A DNA stretch of 64,000 nt, from positions 248,001-312,000 of the forward strand of contig NZ_JAEKIS010000002.1 of the NCBI RefSeq assembly GCF_017311415.1, written 5' to 3'. Position numbers and translations under genes: made by a program. The notes under the pieces are model-generated. The model made no database searches and was not told where the DNA came from. It saw only the letters and a program-made list of their open reading frames with translations. Positions 22,612-30,904 of this stretch are shown piece by piece. This DNA is from Salipiger abyssi. Lineage in GTDB: Bacteria > Pseudomonadota > Alphaproteobacteria > Rhodobacterales > Rhodobacteraceae. The stretch's first letter is position 1; each line of letters starts with the position of its first letter.

Positions 22612-23184
22612 TCAGCCCATGCGGCGCAAGTAGGTCCAGGTCGGCACCTTGGCGTTGCGCGCCACCGAAAACGCCTCGGCATCGCCGATATATTCGAAAC
22701 CGCAATTCGTCAGCACCCGCGCCGAGGCCGGGTTGTCCTGAAACACGCTCGCGAACATCGTGGCCGAGCCGTAGGGGTTCGCCTCGACCAGCGCGCGCAG
22801 CGCCTCCGAGGCAAGCCCGGTGTTCCAGTAAGGCGGCGCGACCCAGTAGCCGATTTCGCTCTGGTTGCGATCCATCCGCTCCAGCGAGATCACCCCCATC
22901 ACCTCGGCCCCGTCATGCGCCGAGGCATCCATCGCCCAGACCTCTTCGCTGCGCTTGGGATCGGCGGCACGCGCAATATAGGCCTCGGTCGCGCCCGGCG
23001 GCAGTGGATGCGGAATGGCCGTGGTCATGCGCGCGACACGCACATCGCCGCTGTAATGCGCGAGCAGCCCGGCATCGGAGCGGCGCAGTGGCCGCAGCGA
23101 AAACCGCTCGGTAACAATCACCGGCGGCGGCGCAGAAGGTTCCGGCGCGGCGGCCGGCGGTTGCTTCATCTGGTCGAGAATCAT
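22612..23184 (-). CDS. GNAT N-acetyltransferase (RimJ/RimL-like)
   Basis: A 190-residue acetyltransferase of the type that modifies ribosomal-protein N-termini or small amines. Motifs are RFSLRPLRRSDAGLLAHYSGD, EIGYWVAPPYWNTGLASEAL (acetyl-CoA region) and VFQDNPASARVLTNCGF. GAGGAG seven bases before the ATG at 23184 decides the start over the earlier in-frame ATG at 23205. It lies downstream of rplU-rpmA on the same strand but after a terminator-like hairpin, which suggests attenuated read-through. In related genomes such GNAT genes precede obgE; obgE is not here. Confidence 0.88.
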   Translation of the reverse strand: MILDQMKQPPAAAPEPSAPPPVIVTERFSLRPLRRSDAGLLAHYSGDVRVARMTTAIPHPLPPGATEAYIARAADPKRSEEVWAMDASAHDGAEVMGVISLERMDRNQSEIGYWVAPPYWNTGLASEALRALVEANPYGSATMFASVFQDNPASARVLTNCGFEYIGDAEAFSVARNAKVPTWTYLRRMG

Positions 23185-23235
23185 GTGCACGCTCCTCTTA
23201 TGCACTTACTCGGATGGATCGGCTCCACTCCCCCT

Positions 23236-23271
23236 GAAACGCCGAAGGGGACCGGCTTTTCGCCGATCCCC
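23236..23271 (-). terminator. Terminator-like hairpin between rpmA and the GNAT gene
   Basis: GGGGATCGGC pairs with GCCGGTCCCC (minus-strand reading, 23271-23247) through a 10-bp stem with one G-T pair and loop GAAAA. TTCGGCGTTTC follows, a weak T tract, so termination may be partial. Confidence 0.65.
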
Positions 23272-23297
23272 CATGTTTCGCATCTTGCGAGGTCGGC

Positions 23298-23567
23298 TTA
23301 TTCAGCAGCCTCCGCCGCCGGAAGCACGGATACGAAGGTGCGGCCCTTCAGGCCCTTGTGGAAGGTCACGGAACCGGTATCGGTCGCAAAGATCGTGTGA
23401 TCCTTGCCCATGCCCACGCCCTCGCCCGGCCAGAACTTGGTGCCGCGCTGACGGATGATGATGTTGCCCGGGATGGCCGCCTGGCCACCGTAGAGTTTCA
23501 CGCCAAGACGGCGACCTGCGGAGTCGCGGCCGTTACGGGACGAACCGCCTGCTTTTTTATGTGCCAT
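23298..23567 (-). CDS. rpmA: 50S ribosomal protein L27
   Basis: Component of the large subunit whose N-terminus reaches the peptidyl-transferase centre. The 89 residues contain [52 protein letters not shown] and a short Ala/Glu tail. There is no cleavable N-terminal extension of the Firmicutes type. It lies 18 nt downstream of rplU, the usual gene order. Confidence 0.98.
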   Translation of the reverse strand: MAHKKAGGSSRNGRDSAGRRLGVKLYGGQAAIPGNIIIRQRGTKFWPGEGVGMGKDHTIFATDTGSVTFHKGLKGRTFVSVLPAAEAAE

Positions 23568-23585
23568 GGGTCAGTCTCCTTTGTC

Positions 23586-24197
23586 TCAGTTACCGGCCAG
23601 GTCTTTGGCCTGGTCGATCCAGCCTTCGCGCTCGATACGGCCCTTGAAGGACAGTTTCTCGTCCATCTCGGCAATATCGGCTTCGGTCCAGGCGGCGATC
23701 TGCGCAAAGCTGGTCACACCGGCCTCGTGCAGTTTTTTCTCGAGCGCCGGGCCCACGCCCGACAGTTTCTTGAGATCGTCGGCGCCGGCAGCGGCGGTCG
23801 TGGCTTTCGCCTTCGGAGCAGCAGCGGCAGCGGCGGGAACGGAGCCCGCGCCGGCAGCGGCCTTGACGCCGGTGGCGTCGGCGCCCGAGGCGAGGATCTC
23901 GGTCACGCGCAGCAGGGTCAGCTGCTGGCGATGGCCCTTGGTACGCTGCGAGCTGTGCTTGCGGCGACGCTTGACGAAGTTGATGACCTTGTCACCCTTG
24001 ATCTGGTCGATCACCTCGGCCTGCACGGCGGCACCTGCCACCAGCGGCGCACCCACGGTAACGCTGTCGCCACCGAGCATGAGGATATCGTTGAACTGAA
24101 CGGTTTCACCCGCGTCTGCGGCCAGCTTCTCCACGCGGAGCGTATCGCCCGCCTGGACTTTGTACTGTTTGCCGCCGGTTTTCATCACCGCGAACAT
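23586..24197 (-). CDS. rplU: 50S ribosomal protein L21 with C-terminal helix-hairpin-helix domain
   Basis: Large-subunit protein binding 23S rRNA. Residues 1-103 are ordinary L21 ([41 protein letters not shown]). An Ala-rich linker (about 104-140) then leads to a helix-hairpin-helix domain ([21 protein letters not shown] and onward), making 203 residues where L21 is usually about 103. The same tail domain is seen fused to other proteins, such as NuoE, in Rhodobacterales. Its role here is unknown. rpmA follows directly. Confidence 0.96.
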   Translation of the reverse strand: MFAVMKTGGKQYKVQAGDTLRVEKLAADAGETVQFNDILMLGGDSVTVGAPLVAGAAVQAEVIDQIKGDKVINFVKRRRKHSSQRTKGHRQQLTLLRVTEILASGADATGVKAAAGAGSVPAAAAAAPKAKATTAAAGADDLKKLSGVGPALEKKLHEAGVTSFAQIAAWTEADIAEMDEKLSFKGRIEREGWIDQAKDLAGN

Positions 24198-24228
24198 CTG
24201 CGTCTTCCTTCGTTTCCCGCGTCCTGTG

Positions 24229-24290
24229 GCGCCCTTTCGGGGCTTTCCTGGGCCCTGTGCCCGCCTCGGACAGCGCGCCCTTTCGGGGCT
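24229..24290 (-). repeat. Duplicated 16-nt hairpin element in the rplU leader
   Basis: GCGCCCTTTCGGGGCT occurs identically at 24229-24244 and 24275-24290, 32 and 78 nt upstream of the rplU start. On the mRNA strand it reads AGCCCCGAAAGGGCGC, able to form a GCCC/GGGC stem capped by CGAAA. The spacing and duplication suggest a structured leader, possibly a ribosomal-protein autoregulatory site. Confidence 0.6.
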
Positions 24291-24391
24291 GTCGTTGATA
24301 TATGAATCGAAATCGGGGCCGCAATAGCCCCGTTACGAGCCGCGCTTATCGGAGGATCGCCGCCATTTGTCAACCGGAGCTTTAGACGGCG

Positions 24392-25213
24392 CTACAATTC
24401 CTGCGCCATCATCTGCTCCGCGGAGGCGAGCCCCAGAGCATAAGAGATCTCGTCATACATGGCGTTGAACCCGGCAAAGAGCGCGCGGTTCATCGCCCTG
24501 CCCTCCGGGCTCACCGACAGCGCCACATAGGTTTCGAGATCTTCCTGCGCCACCGGCCCGAGGGCCATCAGCAGAAACCCGTAGAGCCATTCGCGGGTGT
24601 CGGCGCGGGTCTCGGCCTCCTGCGACCAGACCTCGGTGAGAATCTCGCGCTCGGTCATCTCCAGCGCGCCGCCATTGGTCAGCCCGAGATAGAACTGATA
24701 GCTGGCATTGAGCGCCCCGACCACATTGGCCTCGACAAGATCGTTTTCCTGCACGAATTCCGTGATCATGGCGAGCCGCGGATCGGAGGAGCCGTCAAGG
24801 CCGCGGAACGCCTCGCGCGCGGCGGCTTCCACATCGTCATCGACCATCGCCCGGCGCGCCGAAAGCTCGACCTCGACGATACGGCTGCCGGTCTCGCCGG
24901 TGAAGAAGTTCAGCAGCGGTGTGGCATCGGTCTCACCGAAGCTTTCGGCGAACTGCGAGCGCACGATGTCTTCCATGACATCGGTGTCGTAGATCGTCGA
25001 AACCGACTCCTCCCAAGCCGGCGTCACGCCGCCGGGCAGCAGGTCGGCGGCCATTTCGCGCCCGTAATCCATGCCCTCCTCACGCATGATCTGCACGATT
25101 TTCGGCAGGCCGAGTGCATCGAGCAATGCAGCCGCCGGGTTTTCCGGATCGGCGGCGGCGGGCCAGGCCACAAGAGCGGCGGCGAGGAAGGCAGCGACAA
25201 AGCGCAAGAACAT
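24392..25213 (-). CDS. Secreted DUF2059-like protein
   Basis: A 273-residue protein with a clear signal peptide (MFLRFVAAFLAAALVAWPAAA-D) and a helical, acidic mature part. The segments around FTGETGSRIVEVELSARRAM and the repeated helical pattern resemble DUF2059-type periplasmic proteins of Rhodobacterales; function unknown. The ATG at 25213 was chosen because the signal peptide begins there and GGAG lies upstream, while the 35 residues before it look like leader sequence. It is transcribed alone, convergent with nothing nearby. Confidence 0.72.
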   Translation of the reverse strand: MFLRFVAAFLAAALVAWPAAADPENPAAALLDALGLPKIVQIMREEGMDYGREMAADLLPGGVTPAWEESVSTIYDTDVMEDIVRSQFAESFGETDATPLLNFFTGETGSRIVEVELSARRAMVDDDVEAAAREAFRGLDGSSDPRLAMITEFVQENDLVEANVVGALNASYQFYLGLTNGGALEMTEREILTEVWSQEAETRADTREWLYGFLLMALGPVAQEDLETYVALSVSPEGRAMNRALFAGFNAMYDEISYALGLASAEQMMAQEL

Positions 25214-25382
25214 ATGAGAGATTCTCCGGGTCTCTGGTCTCGCGCAGACTAGGCGCGATGCTACGTTTTTCCAAGGGCGCAGCGGGTCCGGTACGCAGCA
25301 CGGCGGGTTGTGACACAATCGGGGAAATTTCCCTGTTGCACCGCCCCGCGCATCCCGCTAAACGGCCCTCCACGACCCCCGC

Positions 25383-25472
25383 GGAGAGGTGCCGGAGTGG
25401 TCGAACGGGGCGGTCTCGAAAACCGTTGACCCTTCACGGGGTCCCAGGGTTCGAATCCCTGTCTCTCCGCCA
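25383..25472 (+). tRNA. tRNA-Ser (anticodon CGA)
   Basis: A 90-nt class II tRNA with acceptor GGAGAGG pairing TCTCTCC, loop CTCGAAA giving anticodon CGA (decodes UCG), a long variable arm, T-loop GTTCGAA and an encoded CCA. Confidence 0.95.
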
Positions 25473-25670
25473 TTTACCCCTGATTTCATGGGTAAAAGCG
25501 ATTTCCCGATATGGCTATACCGACCTCCCACCTGTCCAGGCGTGGGGTATTGCATCGCGACGACCGATCTCACCGATCATACCGGAGAACGCGTTCTGCC
25601 AAACGCCAAAGACCCCGCGAGGCGGGGCCTAAATTTCAGGCAAACGTGATTTTCCGTCGCGGCGAACCGC

Positions 25671-26135
25671 TCAGAGCTCGACGTTCGTGCGCGCGGTCTC
25701 GGCGGATTGCGCCGCAGTGGCATGTGCCGCCGCGTAGCTCTCGGCACCGCGCCGCATGCGCGTGGCCAAATCGCCCTCCTCGCCACCGCGTTCGAGCTGC
25801 GTAACGATCAGCGAGGACAAAAACGCCTGCTGCGCGGCAATCGCCTGAGCGCGCGCGTCGGACGATGCCGGCTCCCGGCTCTCTGGCGTTTCAACCAGGA
25901 CAGAGGACGACGCGGCCGGTGTCTCGGGCGCGGGACGCGCCGATGTGGCGGTGCTCTCTTCGCTCGCGGCAACCGGCGGCGTTTCGGGCTCCTGAGAGTT
26001 GGCCGGGGGCGTTTCAGCACTTGCGCCGGGCGCCTGGGTTTCTTCGCTCTCCGTGGACGTGCCGCTGCTCTGGGTCGAGCCGCCGCCGGAGGATGTACCC
26101 CATCCGCTGAACCCGCCCGTGATCAAACCTATCAT
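25671..26135 (-). CDS. Hypothetical Ser/Thr/Glu/Pro-rich protein
   Basis: A 154-residue protein I do not recognise. A short hydrophobic glycine-rich start (MIGLITGGFSGWG) leads into a low-complexity stretch of Ser, Thr, Glu, Pro and Ala (about 15-90). A helical C-terminus (about 95-150) contains AQAIAAQQAFLSSLIVTQLERGGEEGDLATRMRRGAESYAAAHA. The helical part is likely the conserved module. AAGG AAAGG-like sequence precedes the ATG. No signal peptidase site is obvious. It stands alone between tRNA-Ser and aroB. Confidence 0.6.
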   Translation of the reverse strand: MIGLITGGFSGWGTSSGGGSTQSSGTSTESEETQAPGASAETPPANSQEPETPPVAASEESTATSARPAPETPAASSSVLVETPESREPASSDARAQAIAAQQAFLSSLIVTQLERGGEEGDLATRMRRGAESYAAAHATAAQSAETARTNVEL

Positions 26136-26327
26136 CAAGATGAACCTTTCCTTATGGACGGCCCCTTTTCGTTAAAGATGAAGGAAAAAATACGGCACAC
26201 CCGGGGAGTCTCCGCGGCAATCACGGCACCGGTCGGGCCGGCAACCCACGAGAAAGACCGGCAATTTCAACCTCTAGGCGTATGAGACGCGCAACCAAGC
26301 GCAAAACACGAGAGCCGGGTGACCGGC

Positions 26328-27440
26328 TCAGCGCTCGGAAAGCCCGTCGCGCAGCACCCCCAGCACCGCCTCGCGCGGCACGTCAGAGGTCACGAAGGCC
26401 TCACCGATACCGCGCGCCAAGATAAAGCGGATCGCGCCATCGACCACCTTCTTGTCCTGCCCCATGAGGTCGAGCAGCGCCTCGGCGCCGGGCAGATCGC
26501 CGGGAATGTCGGCGAGATCGGCCTTCATGCCCATCTCGCGCAGATGCGCGCGCAGCCGCGAGGGGTCTTCCTGCGCACAGAGCCCCAGCCGCGACGACAG
26601 CTCGAAGGCCAGCGCGCAGCCGATGGCCACCCCCTCGCCATGCAACAGGCGGTCGGAATAGCCGGTCGCGGCCTCCAGCGCGTGACAGAAGGTGTGGCCG
26701 AGGTTCAGCAGCGCGCGGTCGCCCTGCTCGGTCTCGTCGCGCACCACGATCTCGGCCTTCATCTCGACCGAGCGCTTGACCGCATAGGACAGCGCCGCGC
26801 GGTCGCGCGTCGCCACGGCGCCGGCATTGGCCTCCAGCCAGTCGAAGAACGCCGCATCGCCCAGCAGCCCGTATTTCACAACCTCGCCATAGCCCGCGCG
26901 AAAATCGCGGTCGGTCAGCGTGTCGAGCACGCCGATATCGGCGAGCACCAGCGAGGGCTGGTGAAAGGCGCCAACGAGGTTCTTGCCGGCGGGAGAGTTG
27001 ATCCCGGTCTTGCCGCCGACCGAGCTGTCGACCTGCGCCAGAAGCGAGGTCGGCACCTGCACGAAGCGCACGCCGCGCCGCAGGATCGCGGCGGCAAAGC
27101 CCACCAGATCGCCGATCACCCCGCCGCCGAGCGCGACCACCACGTCGCGGCGTTCGACCTTCTGCGCCAGCAGCCATTCGACCACATGCTCCAGCTCGCG
27201 CCAGCATTTCGTGGCCTCGCCGGGCGGCAGTTGCAGCGCCTCCGACGCGATGCCCTCTGCCGCCAGCGCCGCCTGGAAGGCCTCCAGATGTGCGGCGGCC
27301 ACGGTGGAATCGCTCACCACCGCCACACGCTTGCGGCGCAGCAGCGGCGCGATCTCGGCCCCGGCCCCGGCCAGCAGCCCCGCGCCGATGCGCACATCGT
27401 AAGCCCGCTCTCCCAGCGCCACATGCACCGTTTCGGTCAT
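26328..27440 (-). CDS. aroB: 3-dehydroquinate synthase
   Basis: Second step of the shikimate pathway, converting DAHP to 3-dehydroquinate with NAD+ and a divalent metal. The 370-residue protein has GGGVIGDLVGFAAAILRRGV (nucleotide loop), PTSLLAQVDSSVGGKTGIN, the metal ligands in EVVKYG, NLGHTFCHALE and HGEGVAIG, and normal length. It lies 4 nt downstream of aroK, forming an aroK-aroB operon. Confidence 0.97.
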   Translation of the reverse strand: MTETVHVALGERAYDVRIGAGLLAGAGAEIAPLLRRKRVAVVSDSTVAAAHLEAFQAALAAEGIASEALQLPPGEATKCWRELEHVVEWLLAQKVERRDVVVALGGGVIGDLVGFAAAILRRGVRFVQVPTSLLAQVDSSVGGKTGINSPAGKNLVGAFHQPSLVLADIGVLDTLTDRDFRAGYGEVVKYGLLGDAAFFDWLEANAGAVATRDRAALSYAVKRSVEMKAEIVVRDETEQGDRALLNLGHTFCHALEAATGYSDRLLHGEGVAIGCALAFELSSRLGLCAQEDPSRLRAHLREMGMKADLADIPGDLPGAEALLDLMGQDKKVVDGAIRFILARGIGEAFVTSDVPREAVLGVLRDGLSER

Positions 27441-27444
27441 TCGC

Positions 27445-28014
27445 TCAGTCCTCTGTCAAAACGTCCGGGCGTGTCTTCAGCGCCGCGATCACCCGTGCCG
27501 CCATCGTGTCGACGGCAATCCCCTGTTCGGATTTCACCGAAAGATCCGACAGCGCATAGACCGGCACGCGCTGCGCATAGATCTCGCGCAGGGTGGCCTT
27601 CGGATCGGCGGTGCGCAGCAGCGGGCGGGTGTTCTTGTGCTTCACCCGGTTCCACAGCACCGGCAGCTCGGCATCGAGCCAGACCGCCACGCCGCGCTCG
27701 GTGATCATCGCGCGATTCTGCGGACGCATATAGGCGCCGCCGCCGGTCGAGAGCACCGCAGGCGCGCCGTCAAGCAGCCGCGCGATCACCTGGCTTTCCT
27801 TCTGGCGAAAGAACGGCTCGCCGTCGCGGGCAAAGATCTCGGCGATGCTCATGTTGGCGGCCCGCTCGATCTCGGCATCCGAATCGCGGAACGGCACGCG
27901 GAGGGCGGCGGCAAGCGCCCGTCCCACGGCGGTTTTGCCCGCGCCCATCATGCCCACCATCACCACGGTCTTCTTGAGCTTCAACGCCTGCACGCTTGTA
28001 TCTCGGCCATCCAT
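27445..28014 (-). CDS. aroK: Shikimate kinase
   Basis: Phosphorylates shikimate with ATP in aromatic amino acid synthesis. The 189-residue protein has Walker A GMMGAGKTAVG near residue 25, the shikimate-binding DSDAEIE and GEPFFRQKE, the GGGAY motif (STGGGAYMRP) and the lid segment NTRPLL. The ATG at 28014 leaves a normal short N-terminal extension; the much longer open frame upstream is antisense to the divergent genes. It precedes aroB by 4 nt. Confidence 0.95.
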   Translation of the reverse strand: MDGRDTSVQALKLKKTVVMVGMMGAGKTAVGRALAAALRVPFRDSDAEIERAANMSIAEIFARDGEPFFRQKESQVIARLLDGAPAVLSTGGGAYMRPQNRAMITERGVAVWLDAELPVLWNRVKHKNTRPLLRTADPKATLREIYAQRVPVYALSDLSVKSEQGIAVDTMAARVIAALKTRPDVLTED

Positions 28015-28110
28015 CGCCAATTCTGCTTTCCGGGGCCGTGAATGACGTGAGTTTGCCGAAAAGGCTAGGTATAAGTTCTGAAAAACACATGAGGCAGGAC
28101 ACACGACCGT

Positions 28111-28260
28111 ATGGGACGTATCATCAAATGGCTGTTCATCCTTCTGATCCTGGGCGGGATCGCGCTGGTGGGCTATGCCTATCTGGGGCCGTTCTTCGGC
28201 GCCGACTTCTCTCCGCCCCAGACAGAGATTCGCGAGCCCGTGGAGCTCGATGCGCAATAG
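28111..28260 (+). CDS. Small single-pass membrane protein (49 aa)
   Basis: A 49-residue protein with one transmembrane helix (MGRIIKWLFILLILGGIALVGYAYLG) followed by an acidic tail. I recall very similar short proteins at this place in other Rhodobacterales, which is memory and not a search. Its tail codons run into the next gene: the start of the secreted protein at 28250 lies inside it in another frame, an 11-nt overlap. This implies translational coupling. Function unknown; with its neighbours it may belong to an envelope function. Confidence 0.75.
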   Translation: MGRIIKWLFILLILGGIALVGYAYLGPFFGADFSPPQTEIREPVELDAQ

Positions 28261-29827
28261 AGCCGCCCTTCTCGCCTGTCTGAGCCTCGCCGCCGCGCCG
28301 CTTTCGGCGCAGGCGCCGATGTCGGCGATCGACTGGCTGAACGCCGGCAACAGCACCAATGCGCCCGCCGTGCTGCGGCCGCTGCCCGATCGCGGCAGCG
28401 GCACGGCATTGCCGCGTCGCGTCGAGCCGCCGGTGGCCAGTTCCGGCGCCAGCCCCGAGGTCGAGGTCATGCCGCTTGGCGCGCCCTCCGCCGAGGCGGT
28501 GGGGCTGCTGCCGATGTCGGCCACGGGCCTGCCGCGCAGCCTCTGGTCGGCCAGCGAGGCGCGGCGGCTGGTGCCGCTGATCGGCGAGGTGGATCCGGCG
28601 GTGCCGGCGCTTTCGGCGCTGCTCTTCACGCTGCTGCTGGCCGAGGCCGACGCGCCGCGCGGCGCGGGCGGCGGCGCACCACTGCTCACCGCGCGGCTCG
28701 ACCGGCTGCTCGCCGAGGGCGCCGTCGATCCGGCGCTGGCGCTGCTCGACCGGGCCGGCCCCGCCACCAGCCCGGCGCTTTTCGCGCGCTGGTTCGACCT
28801 GTCGCTGCTGGCCGGCACGTCCGAGGCCCCCTGCCAGGCGCTGCAACGGCAGCCGGAGCTCTCCGACGATCTCGCCACGCGAATCTATTGCGACGCCCGC
28901 CAGGGCAGCTGGGATCACGCGGTGACCGTTCTGGGCACCGCCCGCGCGCTGGGGCAGCTCGACGCGCGCGACACCGAGCTGCTGAGCCGGTTTCTCGACC
29001 CCGCACTGGCCGATGGCGCGCGCCCGGTGCCGGTGCCGCCGCGCCCGACGCCACTGCAATTCCGGCTCTTCGAGGCGGTGGGCGAGGCGCTGCCCACCCA
29101 GCCCCTGCCCCGCGCTTTCGCCGCCGCCGATCTTTCCGGCATGAGCGGCTGGCGCGCGCAACTCCTTGCCGCCGAACGGCTTGCGCAGCGCGGCGCGCTG
29201 TCGGAAAACCGGCTGCTGGGGATCTATTCCGACCGCAAACCCGCCGCCTCGGGCGGTGTCTGGGACAGGGTCGCGGCGGTGCAGGCGCTGGAATCCGCGC
29301 TGGACAGCGGTCGTGCCGATCTCGCCGGGCCGGCACTGCTCAAGGCCTGGCCGCAGATGCGCAGCGCCGGCCTGCTGGTGCCGCTGGCCAAGCTCTTCGG
29401 CGACCGGCTCTCGGGGCTTGCGCTCGACGGGCGCGCCGCCGCGCTGGCACGGCGCGCGGCACTGCTTTCCGACGAATACGAGGTCGCGGCGCGCGAGATG
29501 ACCGCGCCCACCGGCCTGATGGGCACGGTTGCCGCCATTGCCCAGGGCGAGGCCCCCGCGAGCCTGCCCATCCCCGCACGGCAGCAGGCCGTGGCGCGTG
29601 CCTGGTCCGATGCCACGCCGCCGCCGACGCTGGCCGAGATGCTGCGCGAGGGCCGGCTCGGCGAGGCGATCCTTCACGCCATCGCGCTGTTTTCGGACGG
29701 CGCCGAGGGCAACCATGCGGATCTCACCGACGCGCTGGCGACGCTGCGCGCCGTGGGACTGCAGGACACCGCCCGGCGCGCAGCGATCCAGCTGCTGATT
29801 CTCGACGACGAGGGGGCGCTGCGATGA
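28250..29827 (+). CDS. Exported protein of unknown function upstream of xerD
   Basis: A 525-residue protein with a signal peptide (MRNRAALLACLSLAAAPLSAQA) and a largely alpha-helical Ala/Leu-rich body without recognisable catalytic motifs. Its regular helical pattern could be a solenoid of TPR-like repeats, which is a guess. It overlaps the 49-residue membrane protein by 11 nt at its start and xerD by 4 nt (ATGA) at its end. The three genes are therefore a tightly coupled unit. I recall the same trio in related genomes. Confidence 0.8.
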   Translation: MRNRAALLACLSLAAAPLSAQAPMSAIDWLNAGNSTNAPAVLRPLPDRGSGTALPRRVEPPVASSGASPEVEVMPLGAPSAEAVGLLPMSATGLPRSLWSASEARRLVPLIGEVDPAVPALSALLFTLLLAEADAPRGAGGGAPLLTARLDRLLAEGAVDPALALLDRAGPATSPALFARWFDLSLLAGTSEAPCQALQRQPELSDDLATRIYCDARQGSWDHAVTVLGTARALGQLDARDTELLSRFLDPALADGARPVPVPPRPTPLQFRLFEAVGEALPTQPLPRAFAAADLSGMSGWRAQLLAAERLAQRGALSENRLLGIYSDRKPAASGGVWDRVAAVQALESALDSGRADLAGPALLKAWPQMRSAGLLVPLAKLFGDRLSGLALDGRAAALARRAALLSDEYEVAAREMTAPTGLMGTVAAIAQGEAPASLPIPARQQAVARAWSDATPPPTLAEMLREGRLGEAILHAIALFSDGAEGNHADLTDALATLRAVGLQDTARRAAIQLLILDDEGALR

Positions 29828-30750
29828 GCGATCGCAACTGGATCAGCGGGTTTCTCGAGGCGCAGGCCGCCGAGCGGGGTGCCGCCGACAACACCACCGC
29901 CGCCTACGCCCGCGATCTCGCCGATTTCTCCGGCTGGCTGGCGGCGCGCGGGCAAGGGCTCGACACCGCGCAGCGCCACGATGTGGAGGATTACCTGGTG
30001 CATTGCGAGGCGCAGGGGCTGGCGGTCTCCACCCGGGCGCGCAGGCTCTCGTCGATCAAGCAGCTCTACCGTTTCACCTTCGAGGAGGGGCTGCGCGCGG
30101 ACAATCCGGCCGTGCAGATCGCCGGGCCCGGCAAATCCAAGCGCCTGCCCAAGACGCTCTCCATTGAAGAGGTCGACCGGCTGCTCGCCGCCGCCGAGAC
30201 GCATGGCCGCAACGCCGATGACCGGCTGCGCAATGCCTGCCTGATGCAGCTGCTCTACGCCACGGGCATGCGGGTGAGCGAGCTGGTCACCCTGCCCGTC
30301 TCGGCGGCGCGCGGCGATCCGCGCATGCTGCTCATTCGCGGCAAGGGCGGCAAGGAGCGCATGGTGCCGCTGTCGCCGCCGGCACGCGAGGCGCTGGCCA
30401 ACTGGCTCGCCCGCCGCGACGCGCTGGACGAGATGGGCCGCGCCAGGGGCAAGCCGGCCTCACCGCATCTCTTCCCCTCGCGCGGCAAGGCGGGGCATCT
30501 GACGCGCCACGCCTTCTATTTGCTGATCAAGGACATCGCCGTCTCCGCCGGGGTCTCGCCCGCCAAGGTCACGCCGCACACGCTGCGCCACGCCTTCGCC
30601 ACGCATCTGTTGCAGAACGGCGCCGATCTGCGGGCGATCCAGACCTTCCTCGGCCATGCGGATGTGGCCACGACCGAGATCTACACCCATGTGCTGGAGG
30701 AGCGGCTGAAGGAGCTGGTGCTCGATCACCACCCGATGGCCCGCGACTGA
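29824..30750 (+). CDS. xerD: Site-specific tyrosine recombinase XerD
   Basis: Resolves chromosome dimers at dif together with XerC and FtsK. The 308-residue protein has the SAM-like core-binding domain (1-100) and catalytic residues Arg150 (GMRVSEL), Lys174 (GKGGKE), His252 and Arg255 (HTLRHAFATH), His278 (GHADVATTE) and Tyr287. The full set of residues and normal length indicate an active enzyme. It is coupled by 4-nt overlap to the preceding exported-protein gene. No integrase target or mobile element is nearby. Confidence 0.95.
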   Translation: MSDRNWISGFLEAQAAERGAADNTTAAYARDLADFSGWLAARGQGLDTAQRHDVEDYLVHCEAQGLAVSTRARRLSSIKQLYRFTFEEGLRADNPAVQIAGPGKSKRLPKTLSIEEVDRLLAAAETHGRNADDRLRNACLMQLLYATGMRVSELVTLPVSAARGDPRMLLIRGKGGKERMVPLSPPAREALANWLARRDALDEMGRARGKPASPHLFPSRGKAGHLTRHAFYLLIKDIAVSAGVSPAKVTPHTLRHAFATHLLQNGADLRAIQTFLGHADVATTEIYTHVLEERLKELVLDHHPMARD

Positions 30751-30758
30751 ACCGCGCA

Positions 30759-30804
30759 GCAAATTCCTTCGAAGGAATTTGCAAAAGTTTTCGAAAACTT
30801 TTGC
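30759..30804. repeat. Two fused perfect palindromes after xerD, possible bidirectional terminator
   Basis: A perfect 24-bp palindrome centred on TTCGAA spans 30759-30782 (half-site GCAAATTCCTTC). A second perfect 24-bp palindrome, also centred on TTCGAA, spans 30781-30804 (half-site GCAAAAGTTTTC). They share the dinucleotide GC. The first stem ends next to AAAAGTTTT, so it may terminate xerD transcription. Confidence 0.8.
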
Positions 30805-30904
30805 CGCACCGTCCCGCCGTGACGCCCCGGGGCGGAGCGCGCCCTTGATCCCGGACGGCCCCGCCCCCATAACCACCGGGACCGTCAGAAAAAACACGAG
30901 CACC

